NCBI RefSeq assembly: GCF_000962805.1
Contig: NZ_JZTW01000007.1
Span: 124,001 to 188,000 of the forward strand
Reading direction: 5' to 3'
Length of the DNA: 64,000 nucleotides
From: Pseudarthrobacter chlorophenolicus
GTDB taxonomy: Bacteria > Actinomycetota > Actinomycetes > Actinomycetales > Micrococcaceae
Positions 38,825-48,015 of this stretch are shown here, piece by piece. Made by a program: the position numbers and the translations under genes. A model generated the notes under the pieces. The model worked only from the letters and a program-made list of their open reading frames with translations, made no database searches and was not told the origin of the DNA. Within the stretch, counting starts at the first letter, position 1. Every line of letters begins with the position of its first letter.

Positions 38825-39568
38825 TCACAGGGTGACGTGCACTGACCCTTCGGGCAGCAGTTGGCCGAAGGCGCGGGCCGGCCGCACCGGAGCGCCGGTG
38901 CTTTCGGCAAATGCCCGGATAACGAATCCGGTGGCCAGGATGTGCCAGATCCTGACCTTGCGAAGCATGAAGTGGCCAACTCCCTTGAGTGAGACGTACT
39001 GCATGCTGGCTGCTTCTGCGGTGGCGCGGCGCGCGAACGCCAATGACTGCCGCGGGCTGGTCATGTGGTCAGTGGTCCCGTGCACGATCAGGACCTTACG
39101 GCCGGCAACCCGCTCGGCCGGCGCTTCCGGGCTCAGCCACGGGGCCAACGCCACTACTGCCGCCACCTGCGGGTGGTCCGCGGCGCAGACGGCTGTGAGT
39201 CCGCCCATGGAGTGCCCCACCAGGAAGACGGGAACCCCCGGGTGGCTTTCCTCGATTTGCTGCAGCGCCCACTTCGCATCCTGCAGGGGCGACATGTCGT
39301 TGCCGTTCCATCCGCGGACGCTGTTGCGGAGGGACCAGACGGCCAACCCGTGCTTCCGGCCCGCGCGGTGCAGGTGCCGGGCGAAGGGAACCATCCTGGC
39401 GGGACTCAGGTGGCGGGCCTCCACGGGTTCCCGGCTGCGGGCCTTGCCACCGTGCAGCACCAAAGCCACCGCCTTTGTTGGTCCGGACGCCTCGAGGACG
39501 CTCAGTACAGGCCGGTGCAGGGGAACGACTGGCCGCTGCCCGGTCTGCACCCCGCCGTTATCCTTCAT
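38825..39568 (-). CDS. Alpha/beta hydrolase (lysophospholipase-like)
   Basis: 247 residues from ATG at 39568. LVLHGGKARS is the oxyanion turn, FLVGHSMGGLTAVCAAD holds the nucleophile Ser, and VHGTTDHMTSP and SLKGVGHFML supply Asp and His. The open frame continues upstream to a TTG at 39646, but those residues look non-conserved. It lies 75 nt upstream of the acyltransferase on the same strand, so the two may act on the same lipids. Divergent from the YibE/F gene. Confidence 0.84.
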   Translation of the reverse strand: MKDNGGVQTGQRPVVPLHRPVLSVLEASGPTKAVALVLHGGKARSREPVEARHLSPARMVPFARHLHRAGRKHGLAVWSLRNSVRGWNGNDMSPLQDAKWALQQIEESHPGVPVFLVGHSMGGLTAVCAADHPQVAAVVALAPWLSPEAPAERVAGRKVLIVHGTTDHMTSPRQSLAFARRATAEAASMQYVSLKGVGHFMLRKVRIWHILATGFVIRAFAESTGAPVRPARAFGQLLPEGSVHVTL

Positions 39569-39666
39569 GCCACGGTTGCCCACGCCGGTACCTCCAAGTC
39601 CGAATGGTCCATTTATCAACCCTATGGTGCCCCACGTAGAGTTCAACGTATGAGGTTCAACTGCTG

Positions 39667-41250
39667 ATGGGCGCAGGACACTCCCACGCTTCCACAGACC
39701 ATTCGGAGCCGACGGTCCAGGCGATGGCTGCCCGCAGGAAAGCCAACCGTATCCTCGCCGCCATCCTGATTCCCATCACCCTGCTCACCCTCGCCGGGAT
39801 GGCCATGCTGTGGCCCTCCGGAAGCAAGGAGGGCATCTCGCTGGCCAACCCCTACTCCACGGCACCCGGGGTGACTTTCGATACCGGGACCATCAAGAAC
39901 GTGGCCACGGAAAACTGCATGCAGGGCGTAGCCACCCAGGAGCAGGGGCAGGGCGGCCGGCCCCAGCAGGGATCGGGCCAGCAGCCCCAGGGGTCCAACT
40001 GCACGTTCGCGTTCACCGAACCGGACCTGGGCGGCAGCCCCGTCAAGGTGGTCATCAACCCGGACGTTGCCACCTCGCACGGGGTGAAGCCCGGCGACCG
40101 GATCCGCTACCTCAATCTCTCCAACGCCCAAGGGGCGGCCTCAACGCAGGGCTCGCCGGCCTACATCTTTGTGGACTTCGTCCGGACCCTCCCCATCGTC
40201 CTGCTGGCCATCCTGTACGCCTTCGTGGTCATCGCCGTCGCCCGCTGGCGTGGCCTCCGCGCCCTCATTGGCCTGGTGGGTGCCTACTTCGTGCTGGCCA
40301 GCTTCATGCTGCCGGGGCTGGTGGAGGGCAAACCGCCGCTGCTGCTGGCCCTGGTGGGATCCACTGTGATCATGATCGGGGTGCTCTACTTCGCCCACGG
40401 CTTCTCCGCCCGGACCTCCACCGCGTTGCTCGGGACGATGTTCGGGCTGGCGATCACCGCCCTCCTGGCGTGGTGGGCAACGAGCGCCGCCAACCTCGCC
40501 GGGGTAGGCAACCACGACGCCACCACCCTGATCAACACCTCAGCGAACATCTCCATTTCGGGGGTGATCCTGTGCGGGCTGATCATCTCCGGGCTGGGTG
40601 TCCTCAACGATGTGACCATCACCCAGTCCTCAGCAGTGTGGGAACTCTACGAGCTGGCGCCCAACAGCAGCGCACGCAAACTGTTTACGTCGGCCATGCG
40701 GATCGGCCGCGACCACATTGCCTCCACGGTTTACACCATCGCGTTCGCCTACGCCGGAGCGGCCCTGCCCATCCTCATCATCGTCATGCTGTACGACCGG
40801 CCGCTGGGGGAGACCCTCACCAGCGCCGAACTCTCCGAGGAAGTCATCCGTACCCTCGTCGGATCGATCGGCCTGGTGCTGGCCATCCCGGTGACCACCC
40901 TCATCGCCGTGCTGGTGGTCAAGGCCACCGGCATCCGGCAGGAAACTCCCGCCGTCGCTACCACTGCGCGCGCCAACGCTGAACCGGGCACGCCGCGGAC
41001 TGCGCCGTCCGGATTCCGCCGGCGTGCAGCAACGGAATGGGCGGACGACGGCGGGGGGTCGCCTTCGGACGGAGTCGAGGACACGGGCGCGCTCGCCGCA
41101 GCGGCCCTCGAGGCACGGTCCCGCAGGGGTGCGGAACACCCTGGCGGCACCGCGGAAAGCGGCGGAGACGCAGACGGCCCTGACAGCTCTGACGGCTCCG
41201 GCGATGGCACCTTTCCCACCCGCAGGGGCCGCAGGGCCGGCCGCGGCTGA
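39667..41250 (+). CDS. YibE/F family membrane protein
   Basis: 527 residues. One TM helix near 29-48 (ILAAILIPITLLTLAGMAML), then an extracytoplasmic domain with a Gln/Gly-rich insertion, then about seven helices. The family core is GLRALIGLVGAYFVLASFMLPGL and the conserved ANISISGVILCGLIISGLGVLNDVTITQSSAVWEL, followed by a long cytoplasmic Pro/Ser/Gly tail. Function unknown. Two copies of GTTCAAC (39641, 39655) spaced 14 bp precede the gene. The annotated ATG at 39667 has no strong ribosome site. Confidence 0.8.
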   Translation: MGAGHSHASTDHSEPTVQAMAARRKANRILAAILIPITLLTLAGMAMLWPSGSKEGISLANPYSTAPGVTFDTGTIKNVATENCMQGVATQEQGQGGRPQQGSGQQPQGSNCTFAFTEPDLGGSPVKVVINPDVATSHGVKPGDRIRYLNLSNAQGAASTQGSPAYIFVDFVRTLPIVLLAILYAFVVIAVARWRGLRALIGLVGAYFVLASFMLPGLVEGKPPLLLALVGSTVIMIGVLYFAHGFSARTSTALLGTMFGLAITALLAWWATSAANLAGVGNHDATTLINTSANISISGVILCGLIISGLGVLNDVTITQSSAVWELYELAPNSSARKLFTSAMRIGRDHIASTVYTIAFAYAGAALPILIIVMLYDRPLGETLTSAELSEEVIRTLVGSIGLVLAIPVTTLIAVLVVKATGIRQETPAVATTARANAEPGTPRTAPSGFRRRAATEWADDGGGSPSDGVEDTGALAAAALEARSRRGAEHPGGTAESGGDADGPDSSDGSGDGTFPTRRGRRAGRG

Positions 41251-41264
41251 CTGCCCCTGCTGGC

Positions 41265-41299
41265 AGTCGTCCTACTGGTAGTCGTCCTACTGGTAGTCG
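41265..41299. repeat. 15-bp tandem duplication at the 3' end of hmp
   Basis: AGTCGTCCTACTGGT occurs twice in a row (41265-41279, 41280-41294), with a third partial copy AGTCG. It spans the hmp stop codon. Confidence 0.9.
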
Positions 41300-42504
41300 G
41301 CAAGCCAGAGGTCCGGGCCGAACACTTCGTACTGGATGTCCCTGGCCGGTACGCCCAGGCCCACCAGGGCGCTGCGCACCGACTGCATGAAGGCCACCGG
41401 GCCGCACAGGTAGTATTCGGCGTCGGACGGCAGTTCCACGTCGCGGACGTTCATGAAACCCGTGTGCACGTTGGCATCGGCCCCGGCACCGGCCCCGTTC
41501 AGGAACCAGGCATTGAGGGACGCGCCCGGAAGTGCGGCGATGTCCGCCGTGACTTGGTTCCGCAGCGCGAAGGACTCTGGGGAGTCGTCCGCATGGAGGA
41601 ACGCCACCGTCCGCTGCGAGCCGGCCTTCACCAGGTGGGACAGCATCCCTGCCATGGGGGTGATGCCGATGCCGGCGCTCGCCAGCACCACCGGCCGGTC
41701 CGTGTATTCCAGGACTACATCGCCAAACGGGGCCGAGAGGGTCACCTCGTCGCCCACGTTGACGGAGTCGTGCAGGAGGGTGGACATCTCGCCATCCGGT
41801 ATCCCGGCTGCTGTGCCGTCGCCGCGGACACGTTTGACCGCGAACCGCCGGTGCTGGCCGTCGTCGGCCTGGGTGAGGCTGTACTGGCGGGGCTGGAGGA
41901 TGCCGTCGGGCATCTGCATCCGGATCGTCACGTACTGGCCGGGCAGCGAGGGTTTGACCTCACGTTCGTCGATGCGCTCAACGACGAAACTGACAACATC
42001 ATCGGTCTCCTGGATTTTTTCGGCCACCCGCCAGGTGCGCCAGATGGTCTCCGGGCCCAGGCGGACCGCGTCATAGAGCCCGCGCTCCTTGTTGATGAGC
42101 ATGTTGGCCATCAGCCAGTACACCTCGTCCCAGGCTGCCGCCACCTCAGGCGTGACGGCGTCGCCCAGGACATCCACGATGGCCCACATCAGGTTGTCGT
42201 GGACCACCTGGTACTGGTCAGGGGCCAGCCCCAGGGAGACGTGCTTGTGCGAGATTCGGGACAGCAAATGGTCCGGCAGGTGCGTGGGATCATTCACCAG
42301 GAACCCTGCGAAGGCGGCCACGGAGCCGGCCAGTGCCTGCTGCTGCCGCCCGTCCGCCTGGTTGCCGCGGTTGAACAAGCCGTCCAGCAGTTCCGGATGC
42401 TCCTGGAACATGTGGGTGTAAAAGCGTGACGCGATCTCCCGGATGTTCTCTCCGACGACGGGCAGCGTCGCCCTGACCACCGGCAGTGACGTGTCTGAGA
42501 GCAT
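41287..42504 (-). CDS. hmp: Flavohemoglobin (nitric oxide dioxygenase)
   Basis: 405 residues. Converts NO and O2 to nitrate using NAD(P)H. The globin part (1-140) has distal Tyr29 (RFYTHMF) and proximal His88 (KHVSLGLAP). The FAD domain carries RQYSLTQA and the NAD domain GIGITPMAGML and LCGPVAFMQSV; the C-terminus ends VFGPDLWLADYQ. GGAGGA lies in the sequence before the ATG. Divergent from dus. The gene ends in a 15-bp tandem duplication of the stop region. Confidence 0.95.
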   Translation of the reverse strand: MLSDTSLPVVRATLPVVGENIREIASRFYTHMFQEHPELLDGLFNRGNQADGRQQQALAGSVAAFAGFLVNDPTHLPDHLLSRISHKHVSLGLAPDQYQVVHDNLMWAIVDVLGDAVTPEVAAAWDEVYWLMANMLINKERGLYDAVRLGPETIWRTWRVAEKIQETDDVVSFVVERIDEREVKPSLPGQYVTIRMQMPDGILQPRQYSLTQADDGQHRRFAVKRVRGDGTAAGIPDGEMSTLLHDSVNVGDEVTLSAPFGDVVLEYTDRPVVLASAGIGITPMAGMLSHLVKAGSQRTVAFLHADDSPESFALRNQVTADIAALPGASLNAWFLNGAGAGADANVHTGFMNVRDVELPSDAEYYLCGPVAFMQSVRSALVGLGVPARDIQYEVFGPDLWLADYQ

Positions 42505-42637
42505 CGTTAATCCTCCTGATCAGCCAGGCCCGGGAGGACCCGTTCGGGGCCACGTTAACACCGGGTCCCGGCCGGCAACAGGACCGATCGGCACTGGTGC
42601 CGGCACCCGATTTGGCCGGATTTGCAACAATGGAACA

Positions 42638-43816
42638 GTGACTGTTGCAGCAACCCCACCCACCGCCCGGCTGGAACTCCCGCCCTTGAAGCTGGGTCCC
42701 CTCACCGTGGACACGCCGGTAATCCTGGCTCCCATGGCAGGGATCACCAATTCCGCTTTCCGTCGTTTGTGCCGTGAATACGGCGGCGGCATGTACGTGG
42801 CGGAAATGGTCACGTCCCGCGCGCTGGTGGAGCGGACCCCCGAGTCCCTCCGGATCATTTCGCACGACGACGACGAGAAAGTCCGCTCCGTCCAGCTCTA
42901 CGGGGTGGATCCCGGCACAGTGGGCGCGGCCGTCCGGATGCTGGTGGAAGAAGATCGCGCGGACCACATCGACCTGAACTTCGGCTGCCCCGTACCCAAG
43001 GTGACCCGCCGCGGCGGCGGTTCCGCCCTGCCGTGGAAGATTGACCTCTTCACCTCCATCGTGCAGACCGCCGTCAGGGAAGCCTCCAAGGGCAACGTTC
43101 CGCTGACCATCAAGATGCGCAAGGGCATCGACGATGACCACCTCACGTACCTCGACGCCGGCCGGATCGCCCGCGATTCCGGTGTCGCCGCCGTCGCGCT
43201 CCACGGCCGCACCGCGGCGCAGTTTTACTCCGGCCAGGCGGACTGGTCGGCCATCGGCCGCCTCCGCGAGGCCCTGCCGGACATCCCGGTGCTGGGGAAC
43301 GGCGACATCTGGTCCGCCGAAGACGCTGTCCGCATGGTCCGCGAAACCGGCGTGGACGGCGTGGTGGTGGGCCGCGGCTGCCAGGGCCGGCCGTGGCTCT
43401 TCGGCGACCTCCAGGCAGCGTTCGAAGGCAGCGACATCCGCCACCGGCCCAACCTCCGCCAGGTGGCAGAGGGCGTCTACCGGCACGCCGAACTGATGGT
43501 GGAAACCTTTGGTGACGAGGGGAAAGCGCTGCGGGAAATCCGCAAGCACATCGCCTGGTACTTCAAGGGCTACGTGGTAGGCGGCGAACTCCGCACCCGG
43601 CTGGCCCTGGTGACCAGCCTGGAGATCCTCCGCGACACCCTCGCCGAGCTGGACCTGGATTCGCCGTACCCCGGCGGCGACGCGGAAGGCCCGCGCGGAC
43701 GTGCCGGGTCACCCAAACGGCCCGCGCTGCCCAAGGACTGGCTGGATTCGCGGGCGCTGAACGATGCACAGTCGCGGGACATCGCCGCGGCCGAACTGGA
43801 CGTTTCCGGTGGCTGA
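42638..43816 (+). CDS. dus: tRNA-dihydrouridine synthase
   Basis: 392 residues, FMN TIM barrel that reduces uridines in the tRNA D loop. PVILAPMAGITNSAFRRLCREYGG is the N-terminal signature, NFGCPVPKVTRRGGGSALPW contains the catalytic Cys, and VVVGRGCQGRPWLF the phosphate loop. GTG at 42638 is chosen; a longer frame reaches into hmp. AACAAT is 6 nt upstream. The stop overlaps the next gene by 8 nt, forming the actinobacterial dus-dgt-dnaG cluster. Confidence 0.94.
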   Translation: MTVAATPPTARLELPPLKLGPLTVDTPVILAPMAGITNSAFRRLCREYGGGMYVAEMVTSRALVERTPESLRIISHDDDEKVRSVQLYGVDPGTVGAAVRMLVEEDRADHIDLNFGCPVPKVTRRGGGSALPWKIDLFTSIVQTAVREASKGNVPLTIKMRKGIDDDHLTYLDAGRIARDSGVAAVALHGRTAAQFYSGQADWSAIGRLREALPDIPVLGNGDIWSAEDAVRMVRETGVDGVVVGRGCQGRPWLFGDLQAAFEGSDIRHRPNLRQVAEGVYRHAELMVETFGDEGKALREIRKHIAWYFKGYVVGGELRTRLALVTSLEILRDTLAELDLDSPYPGGDAEGPRGRAGSPKRPALPKDWLDSRALNDAQSRDIAAAELDVSGG

Positions 43817-45122
43817 GGTTCCCGTAGCCGAATCTCCGGCCAGCCTGGCCGTGGCCGGAGCGGCCTCCGGTTTTGGCAGCCGGGACTCCGCCCGCTGGGT
43901 GGAGGAGCCGCCCAAGAGCACCTACCGCTCGGACTTTGAGCGGGACCGGGCCAGGGTGCTGCACTCGTCGGCCCTGCGCCGGCTGGGGGCGAAGACCCAG
44001 GTGGTGGCGCCGGACACGGACGACTTCGTCCGGACCCGCCTCACCCACAGCCTCGAGGTGGCCCAGGTGGGCCGCGAACTGGGCCGCGCGCTGGGCTGCG
44101 ACCCGGACGTCGTTGACACCGCCTGCCTCAGCCACGACCTCGGGCACCCGCCGTTCGGGCACAACGGCGAATCGGCCCTGAACGAGGTGGCACACGCCAT
44201 CGGAGGGTTCGAAGGCAACGCCCAGACTCTCCGGCTCCTCACCCGGCTCGAACCCAAGGTGCTCACCGCCGGCGGCCATCCCGCCGGACTGAACCTCACC
44301 CGCGCCAGCCTGGACGCGGCGTCGAAATATCCCTGGTCCGCCCTCGAGGCACCGGTGATCCACGGCCGGCGCACCAGCAAGTTCGGTGCCTACGAGGATG
44401 ACCTCCCCATCTTCAACTGGATCCGGGAGGGTGCGCCCGAGCGGCGCTCCTGCCTGGAAGCCCAGGTGATGGACCTGGCCGACGACATCTCCTACTCCGT
44501 GCACGACGTGGAGGACGCCATTGTTGCCGGGCACTTCCAACTGCGGTGGATGGACAACCCGGACCACCGCGCCCGCGTGGTGGGCTACGCCAAGCAGTGG
44601 TACCTGCCGCGCAACGACCCCGCCGCCATCGACGCCGCACTGGCCCGGCTCGAGGCCACCGACGTGTGGGTGCGGGAAGCGGACGGCAGCCGCAAGTCCA
44701 TGGCCGCCCTGAAAAACATGACCAGCCAGCTCATCGGCCGGTTCTGCCAGAGCGCCCTCGAAACGACGCGCTCGGTGTATGGTCCGGGCCGGCTCACGCG
44801 CTATGGAGCCGAACTCATGGTTCCGGACGAGACGGTCATGGAGATCGCCGTCATGAAGGGCATGGCCACCACGTTCGTCATGACCACCGAGCACCGGCAA
44901 CCCATCTATGAACGCCAGCGCGAGGTCCTGCACGCCCTGGTCACCGCCCTGAGCGCCACCGGAGACCGGCACCTGGAGCCGATGTTCGCCGCCGACTGGC
45001 GCGATGCCGGGGACGACGGTGCCCGGCTGCGCGTGGTGATCGACCAGGTGGCCTCACTGACCGACGGATCCGCCCTGGCCATGTACGAGCGCCTGGTGGG
45101 GAGCCTGCCCTCGCTGTGGTGA
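43809..45122 (+). CDS. dgt: dGTP triphosphohydrolase-like HD protein
   Basis: 437 residues. HD superfamily enzyme that hydrolyses dNTPs to nucleoside and triphosphate. The metal motif is RLTHSLEVAQ, SHDLGHPPFGHNGE and DLADDISYSVHDVEDA. GTG at 43809 overlaps dus by 8 nt; an ATG at 43764 lies inside dus and is rejected. Member of the dgt family; dGTP preference is not provable from sequence. dnaG starts 52 nt later. Confidence 0.93.
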   Translation: MAEVPVAESPASLAVAGAASGFGSRDSARWVEEPPKSTYRSDFERDRARVLHSSALRRLGAKTQVVAPDTDDFVRTRLTHSLEVAQVGRELGRALGCDPDVVDTACLSHDLGHPPFGHNGESALNEVAHAIGGFEGNAQTLRLLTRLEPKVLTAGGHPAGLNLTRASLDAASKYPWSALEAPVIHGRRTSKFGAYEDDLPIFNWIREGAPERRSCLEAQVMDLADDISYSVHDVEDAIVAGHFQLRWMDNPDHRARVVGYAKQWYLPRNDPAAIDAALARLEATDVWVREADGSRKSMAALKNMTSQLIGRFCQSALETTRSVYGPGRLTRYGAELMVPDETVMEIAVMKGMATTFVMTTEHRQPIYERQREVLHALVTALSATGDRHLEPMFAADWRDAGDDGARLRVVIDQVASLTDGSALAMYERLVGSLPSLW

Positions 45123-45162
45123 GCGGAATGACACGAGGGGCAGGGCTGTCTGTCCACGGGAC

Positions 45163-45168
45163 TAGGAT
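45163..45168 (+). promoter_or_regulatory. dnaG: -10 hexamer for dnaG
   Basis: TAGGAT lies 6 nt before the GTG at 45175. AGGA inside it could also act as a ribosome site for a longer transcript from dgt. Confidence 0.5.
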
Positions 45169-45174
45169 TACTCT

Positions 45175-47109
45175 GTGGCTGGCCTGATCAAACGTGAAGA
45201 TATCGACGAAGTACGCCAGCGCACGGACATCAAGGAAGTGGTGGACGGCTACGTCACCCTCAAGGGTGCCGGGCTGGGGACCTTCAAAGGACTGTGCCCC
45301 TTCCACGACGAGCGCTCGCCGTCGTTCACCGTCCGCCCGCAGGTGGGCCGGTACCACTGCTTCGGCTGCGGCGAGGACGGCGACGTCATCGCCTTCGTGC
45401 AGAAGCAGGACCACAGTTCCTTCCACGAAGCAGTGGAAAAACTCGCCGCCCGCATCGGCTACGAGCTGCGCTATGAGGACGGCGGCACCGGGCCCAGCCG
45501 CGAGGAAGTGGGGCGGCGCCAGCGGCTGCTGGACGCCCACAAGATTGCCGATGAATTCTTCCGGGCCCAGCTGCTGACCCCCGGTGCCGGCGAGGCGCGG
45601 AACTTCCTCTTCGGCCGCGGATTCGACCGCGCTGCCGCCGAGCACTTTGGCTGCGGTTACGCGCCGCAGGGTTGGGACGCGCTGCTCAAGCACCTGCGCG
45701 GCCGCGGCTTTACTGATGCCGAGCTGAAGCTTACGGGCATGTTTTCTGAAGGGAACCGCGGGATCTACGACCGGTTCCGGGGACGCCTCATCTGGCCCAT
45801 CAAGGACATCGCCGGCGACACCATCGGCTTCGGTGCCCGCAAGCTCTATGAGGACGACCAGGGCCCCAAATACCTGAACACGCCCGAAACCACGCTCTAC
45901 AAGAAGTCCCAGGTCCTCTACGGCATCGACCTCGCCAAGAAAAGCATCGCCAAGGAGCGCCAGCTGGTGGTGGTGGAGGGCTACACGGACGTGATGGCCT
46001 GCCACCTCGCAGGAATTACGACGGCGGTGGCCACCTGCGGCACGGCGTTCGGCACCGAGCACATCAAGATCGCCCGGCGCCTGCTCTCCGACGACGGCAC
46101 CGGGGGAGAGGTGGTCTTCTGCTTCGACGGCGACGCCGCCGGCCAGAAGGCGGCCCTGCGTGCCTTCGAGGAGGACCAGCGGTTCACTGCGCAGACCTAC
46201 GTGGCCGTGGAACCCACCGGCGCCGATCCCTGCGACCTTCGCCAGAGCCGCGGGGACGCAGCCGTCCAGGCCCTGATCAGCAGCCGCCGGCCGCTCTTCG
46301 AGTTCGCCATCCGGGCGTCGCTGAAGCGCCACAACCTGGACACTGTGGAGGGCCGCGTCGCAGCGCTGAGGGAAGCTGCTCCCGTGGTGGGGCAGATCCG
46401 CGACGCCGGCATCAGGCCCGCCTACGCCCGCGAACTGGCGGGATGGCTGGGCATGTCCGTCGAAGAGGCCAACCGGGCCGTGGCTGTCGCCATGAAGCGT
46501 GGGGCTGCGGGCCCGCAGGCGGGTGCAGGGGCCGCCGCGGCACAGCAGGGCGGCCAGGCTGCCGGACGGCCCGCGGAAGCCGGCGGGCCCGGCGTTGCTG
46601 CCGGACCGGCGTCGGGCGCCGTCCCGTCGTATCACCGCCCGGACCCGAGGGACCCGGTGGCCTCCATGGAGCGCCAGGCGCTGGAGGTGGCGCTGCAGGA
46701 GCCGGCGCTGCTCTCCGGCGCCGTCTGGGACCGCTTCTCCGCCGCACGGTTTGCCACCCCGGCCTTCCAGGCCGTCCATGACGCCATGCGCGCCACAGGC
46801 CCCGGCATGGTGGCTGAACCTGCGCGCTGGGTGGAGCACGTGATGCACGAGGTCCCGGAGCCGCTGCGGCCGCTGGTGTCCGAGCTGGCGGTAGTGCCGC
46901 TGCCGGCGAGCACGGAGGAAGGTGTGCAGAAGTACTGCCGGGACATCCTGTCCCGGCTGTTCGAGCTGCAGATCACCCGGGTCAAGGCGGACAAGATGGG
47001 CCAGCTCCAGCGGCTCGATCCGGCTGCAGACCTTGAGGCGTTCCAGCGGCTCAACCGTGAGCTGATGATGCTCGAGATGGAACGCAGGTCCCTGCGGTCC
47101 GATGCCTGA
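45175..47109 (+). CDS. dnaG: DNA primase
   Basis: 644 residues. Makes RNA primers at the replication fork. The zinc finger CPFHDERSPSFTV...CFGCGE lies at about 40-65; the TOPRIM domain has VVVEGYTDVMACHLAG and the later acidic pair FDGDAAG; a Gly/Ala/Pro linker (about 445-480) separates the DnaB-binding C-terminal domain. Start is GTG at 45175. The last of the dus-dgt-dnaG series. tRNA-Asn follows. Confidence 0.97.
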   Translation: MAGLIKREDIDEVRQRTDIKEVVDGYVTLKGAGLGTFKGLCPFHDERSPSFTVRPQVGRYHCFGCGEDGDVIAFVQKQDHSSFHEAVEKLAARIGYELRYEDGGTGPSREEVGRRQRLLDAHKIADEFFRAQLLTPGAGEARNFLFGRGFDRAAAEHFGCGYAPQGWDALLKHLRGRGFTDAELKLTGMFSEGNRGIYDRFRGRLIWPIKDIAGDTIGFGARKLYEDDQGPKYLNTPETTLYKKSQVLYGIDLAKKSIAKERQLVVVEGYTDVMACHLAGITTAVATCGTAFGTEHIKIARRLLSDDGTGGEVVFCFDGDAAGQKAALRAFEEDQRFTAQTYVAVEPTGADPCDLRQSRGDAAVQALISSRRPLFEFAIRASLKRHNLDTVEGRVAALREAAPVVGQIRDAGIRPAYARELAGWLGMSVEEANRAVAVAMKRGAAGPQAGAGAAAAQQGGQAAGRPAEAGGPGVAAGPASGAVPSYHRPDPRDPVASMERQALEVALQEPALLSGAVWDRFSAARFATPAFQAVHDAMRATGPGMVAEPARWVEHVMHEVPEPLRPLVSELAVVPLPASTEEGVQKYCRDILSRLFELQITRVKADKMGQLQRLDPAADLEAFQRLNRELMMLEMERRSLRSDA

Positions 47110-47180
47110 CCCGATGCCGTGCTGATGCAGTCCTGATGCAGGTTCAATGCGTCGATTTCGCTTCCAGCCCGGGTGTTTGC

Positions 47181-47186
47181 TAGGCT
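47181..47186 (+). promoter_or_regulatory. -10 element of the tRNA-Asn promoter
   Basis: TAGGCT in the context TTTGCTAGGCT, 15 nt before the tRNA. The same TTTGCTAG extended element precedes tRNA-Met at 53263. Confidence 0.6.
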
Positions 47187-47200
47187 AATACCCGCTTCAT

Positions 47201-47273
47201 TCCTCCTTAGCTCAATTGGCAGAGCATTCGACTGTTAATCGAAGGGTTGCTGGTTCAAGTCCAGCAGGAGGAG
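47201..47273 (+). tRNA. tRNA-Asn (GTT)
   Basis: A complete 73-nt cloverleaf. Acceptor TCCTCCT (47201-47207) pairs with AGGAGGA (47266-47272), discriminator G; T-arm GCTGG/CCAGC with TTCAAGT; anticodon loop CTGTTAA with GTT at 47234-47236. CCA is not encoded. A terminator follows. Confidence 0.95.
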
Positions 47274-47282
47274 CTTGCACGG

Positions 47283-47320
47283 AAAAGCCCCCGTCCTCCA
47301 ATGGAGGACGGGGGCTTTTT
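47283..47320 (+). terminator. Rho-independent terminator of tRNA-Asn
   Basis: Arms AAAAGCCCCCGTCCTCC and GGAGGACGGGGGCTTTT, 3-nt loop, then a T run. A textbook terminator that can also stop the convergent gene at 47327. Confidence 0.92.
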
Positions 47321-47326
47321 GCTTCC

Positions 47327-47734
47327 CTACACAAAGTCCATTTCAACCTGCAGGAACCTCTCCGCCTCAGCTATCGCAGCCAGGAACGCTTCCTGCTCGG
47401 TGGGGGACTTGCGGGGCTGCCGGGGGCTCCATTCATGCGGGGCCGAGTGGATCCGCACGAAGCCTGTATCCGGCGGTGCATAGAAGATGCCGAAACGCTG
47501 CACGGGCCACTCCGGGGAGGTTTCCGGGGCCACCAGCAGCGCGGCTTTGAACGCGGGATTGAACCATTGGGCGATCGGCCTGCGGCGGTCCTCGGTGAAG
47601 AGCCCGGCGGCGTACAGGGCGGCCGACTGCTCGCCCATCTGCGCGCACGCCCGGTCCCACCACAGGGGCAGGATCCGGGCATCGCATCGCTGCCATGTGG
47701 CCGGTAGCTGGGGTCGATCCTGCCAACTGGGCAC
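47327..47734 (-). CDS. Small hypothetical protein
   Basis: 135 residues; I do not recognise a named family. Aromatic-rich composition (WWDRAC, QWFNPAF, APPDTGFVRI, HEWSP) and no TM helix suggest a soluble globular protein. TAAAAT lies 6 nt before GTG at 47734, so I chose that start; GTG at 47740 is only next to TAAAAT. An overlapping reading frame has no such signal. Convergent with tRNA-Asn. Confidence 0.6.
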   Translation of the reverse strand: MPSWQDRPQLPATWQRCDARILPLWWDRACAQMGEQSAALYAAGLFTEDRRRPIAQWFNPAFKAALLVAPETSPEWPVQRFGIFYAPPDTGFVRIHSAPHEWSPRQPRKSPTEQEAFLAAIAEAERFLQVEMDFV

Positions 47735-47823
47735 GGACACATTTTATCTCGCAGCCAATTGGCCCGGTACAGCCACGCGGCTGCTGGCTCCGGCAATTGC
47801 TGCGGATGCCGTTCAAATCGGAT

Positions 47824-48003
47824 TCAGCGCCGGTTCCGGCCTCCCGGATTGACCCGGTACAGCAGCGCCGCGCCAACCAGCGAGCCAAGAATGATTCCCA
47901 TCGCCGGGTTTCCGGCGGCGCGGCCCGCGAAGTAACCCGCGACGGCGCCCAGCACCGCCCCGAGGAAGAGTCCCCGTCCGTTCCGGGGCGGCCGGTGTTT
48001 CAT
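47824..48003 (-). CDS. 59-residue two-helix membrane protein
   Basis: A short gene that standard length cut-offs would miss. The product opens with MKHRPPRNGRGLFLGAVLG, has one hydrophobic helix (GLFLGAVLGAVAGYFAG) and a second (AMGIILGSLVGAALLY), with a basic tail ending NPGGRNRR. Gly-x-x-x-Gly-like spacing suggests tight helix packing. Its ATG is 12 nt after the transporter stop, with GGGGG as a ribosome site, so it is the second gene of that unit. Function unknown. Confidence 0.7.
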   Translation of the reverse strand: MKHRPPRNGRGLFLGAVLGAVAGYFAGRAAGNPAMGIILGSLVGAALLYRVNPGGRNRR

Positions 48004-48015
48004 GCCCCCATCATG

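Noticed and set aside
42443..42637. Longer dus start inside hmp
   Set aside because: The extra 65 residues have no family similarity and the GTG at 42638 gives a normal Dus N-terminus.
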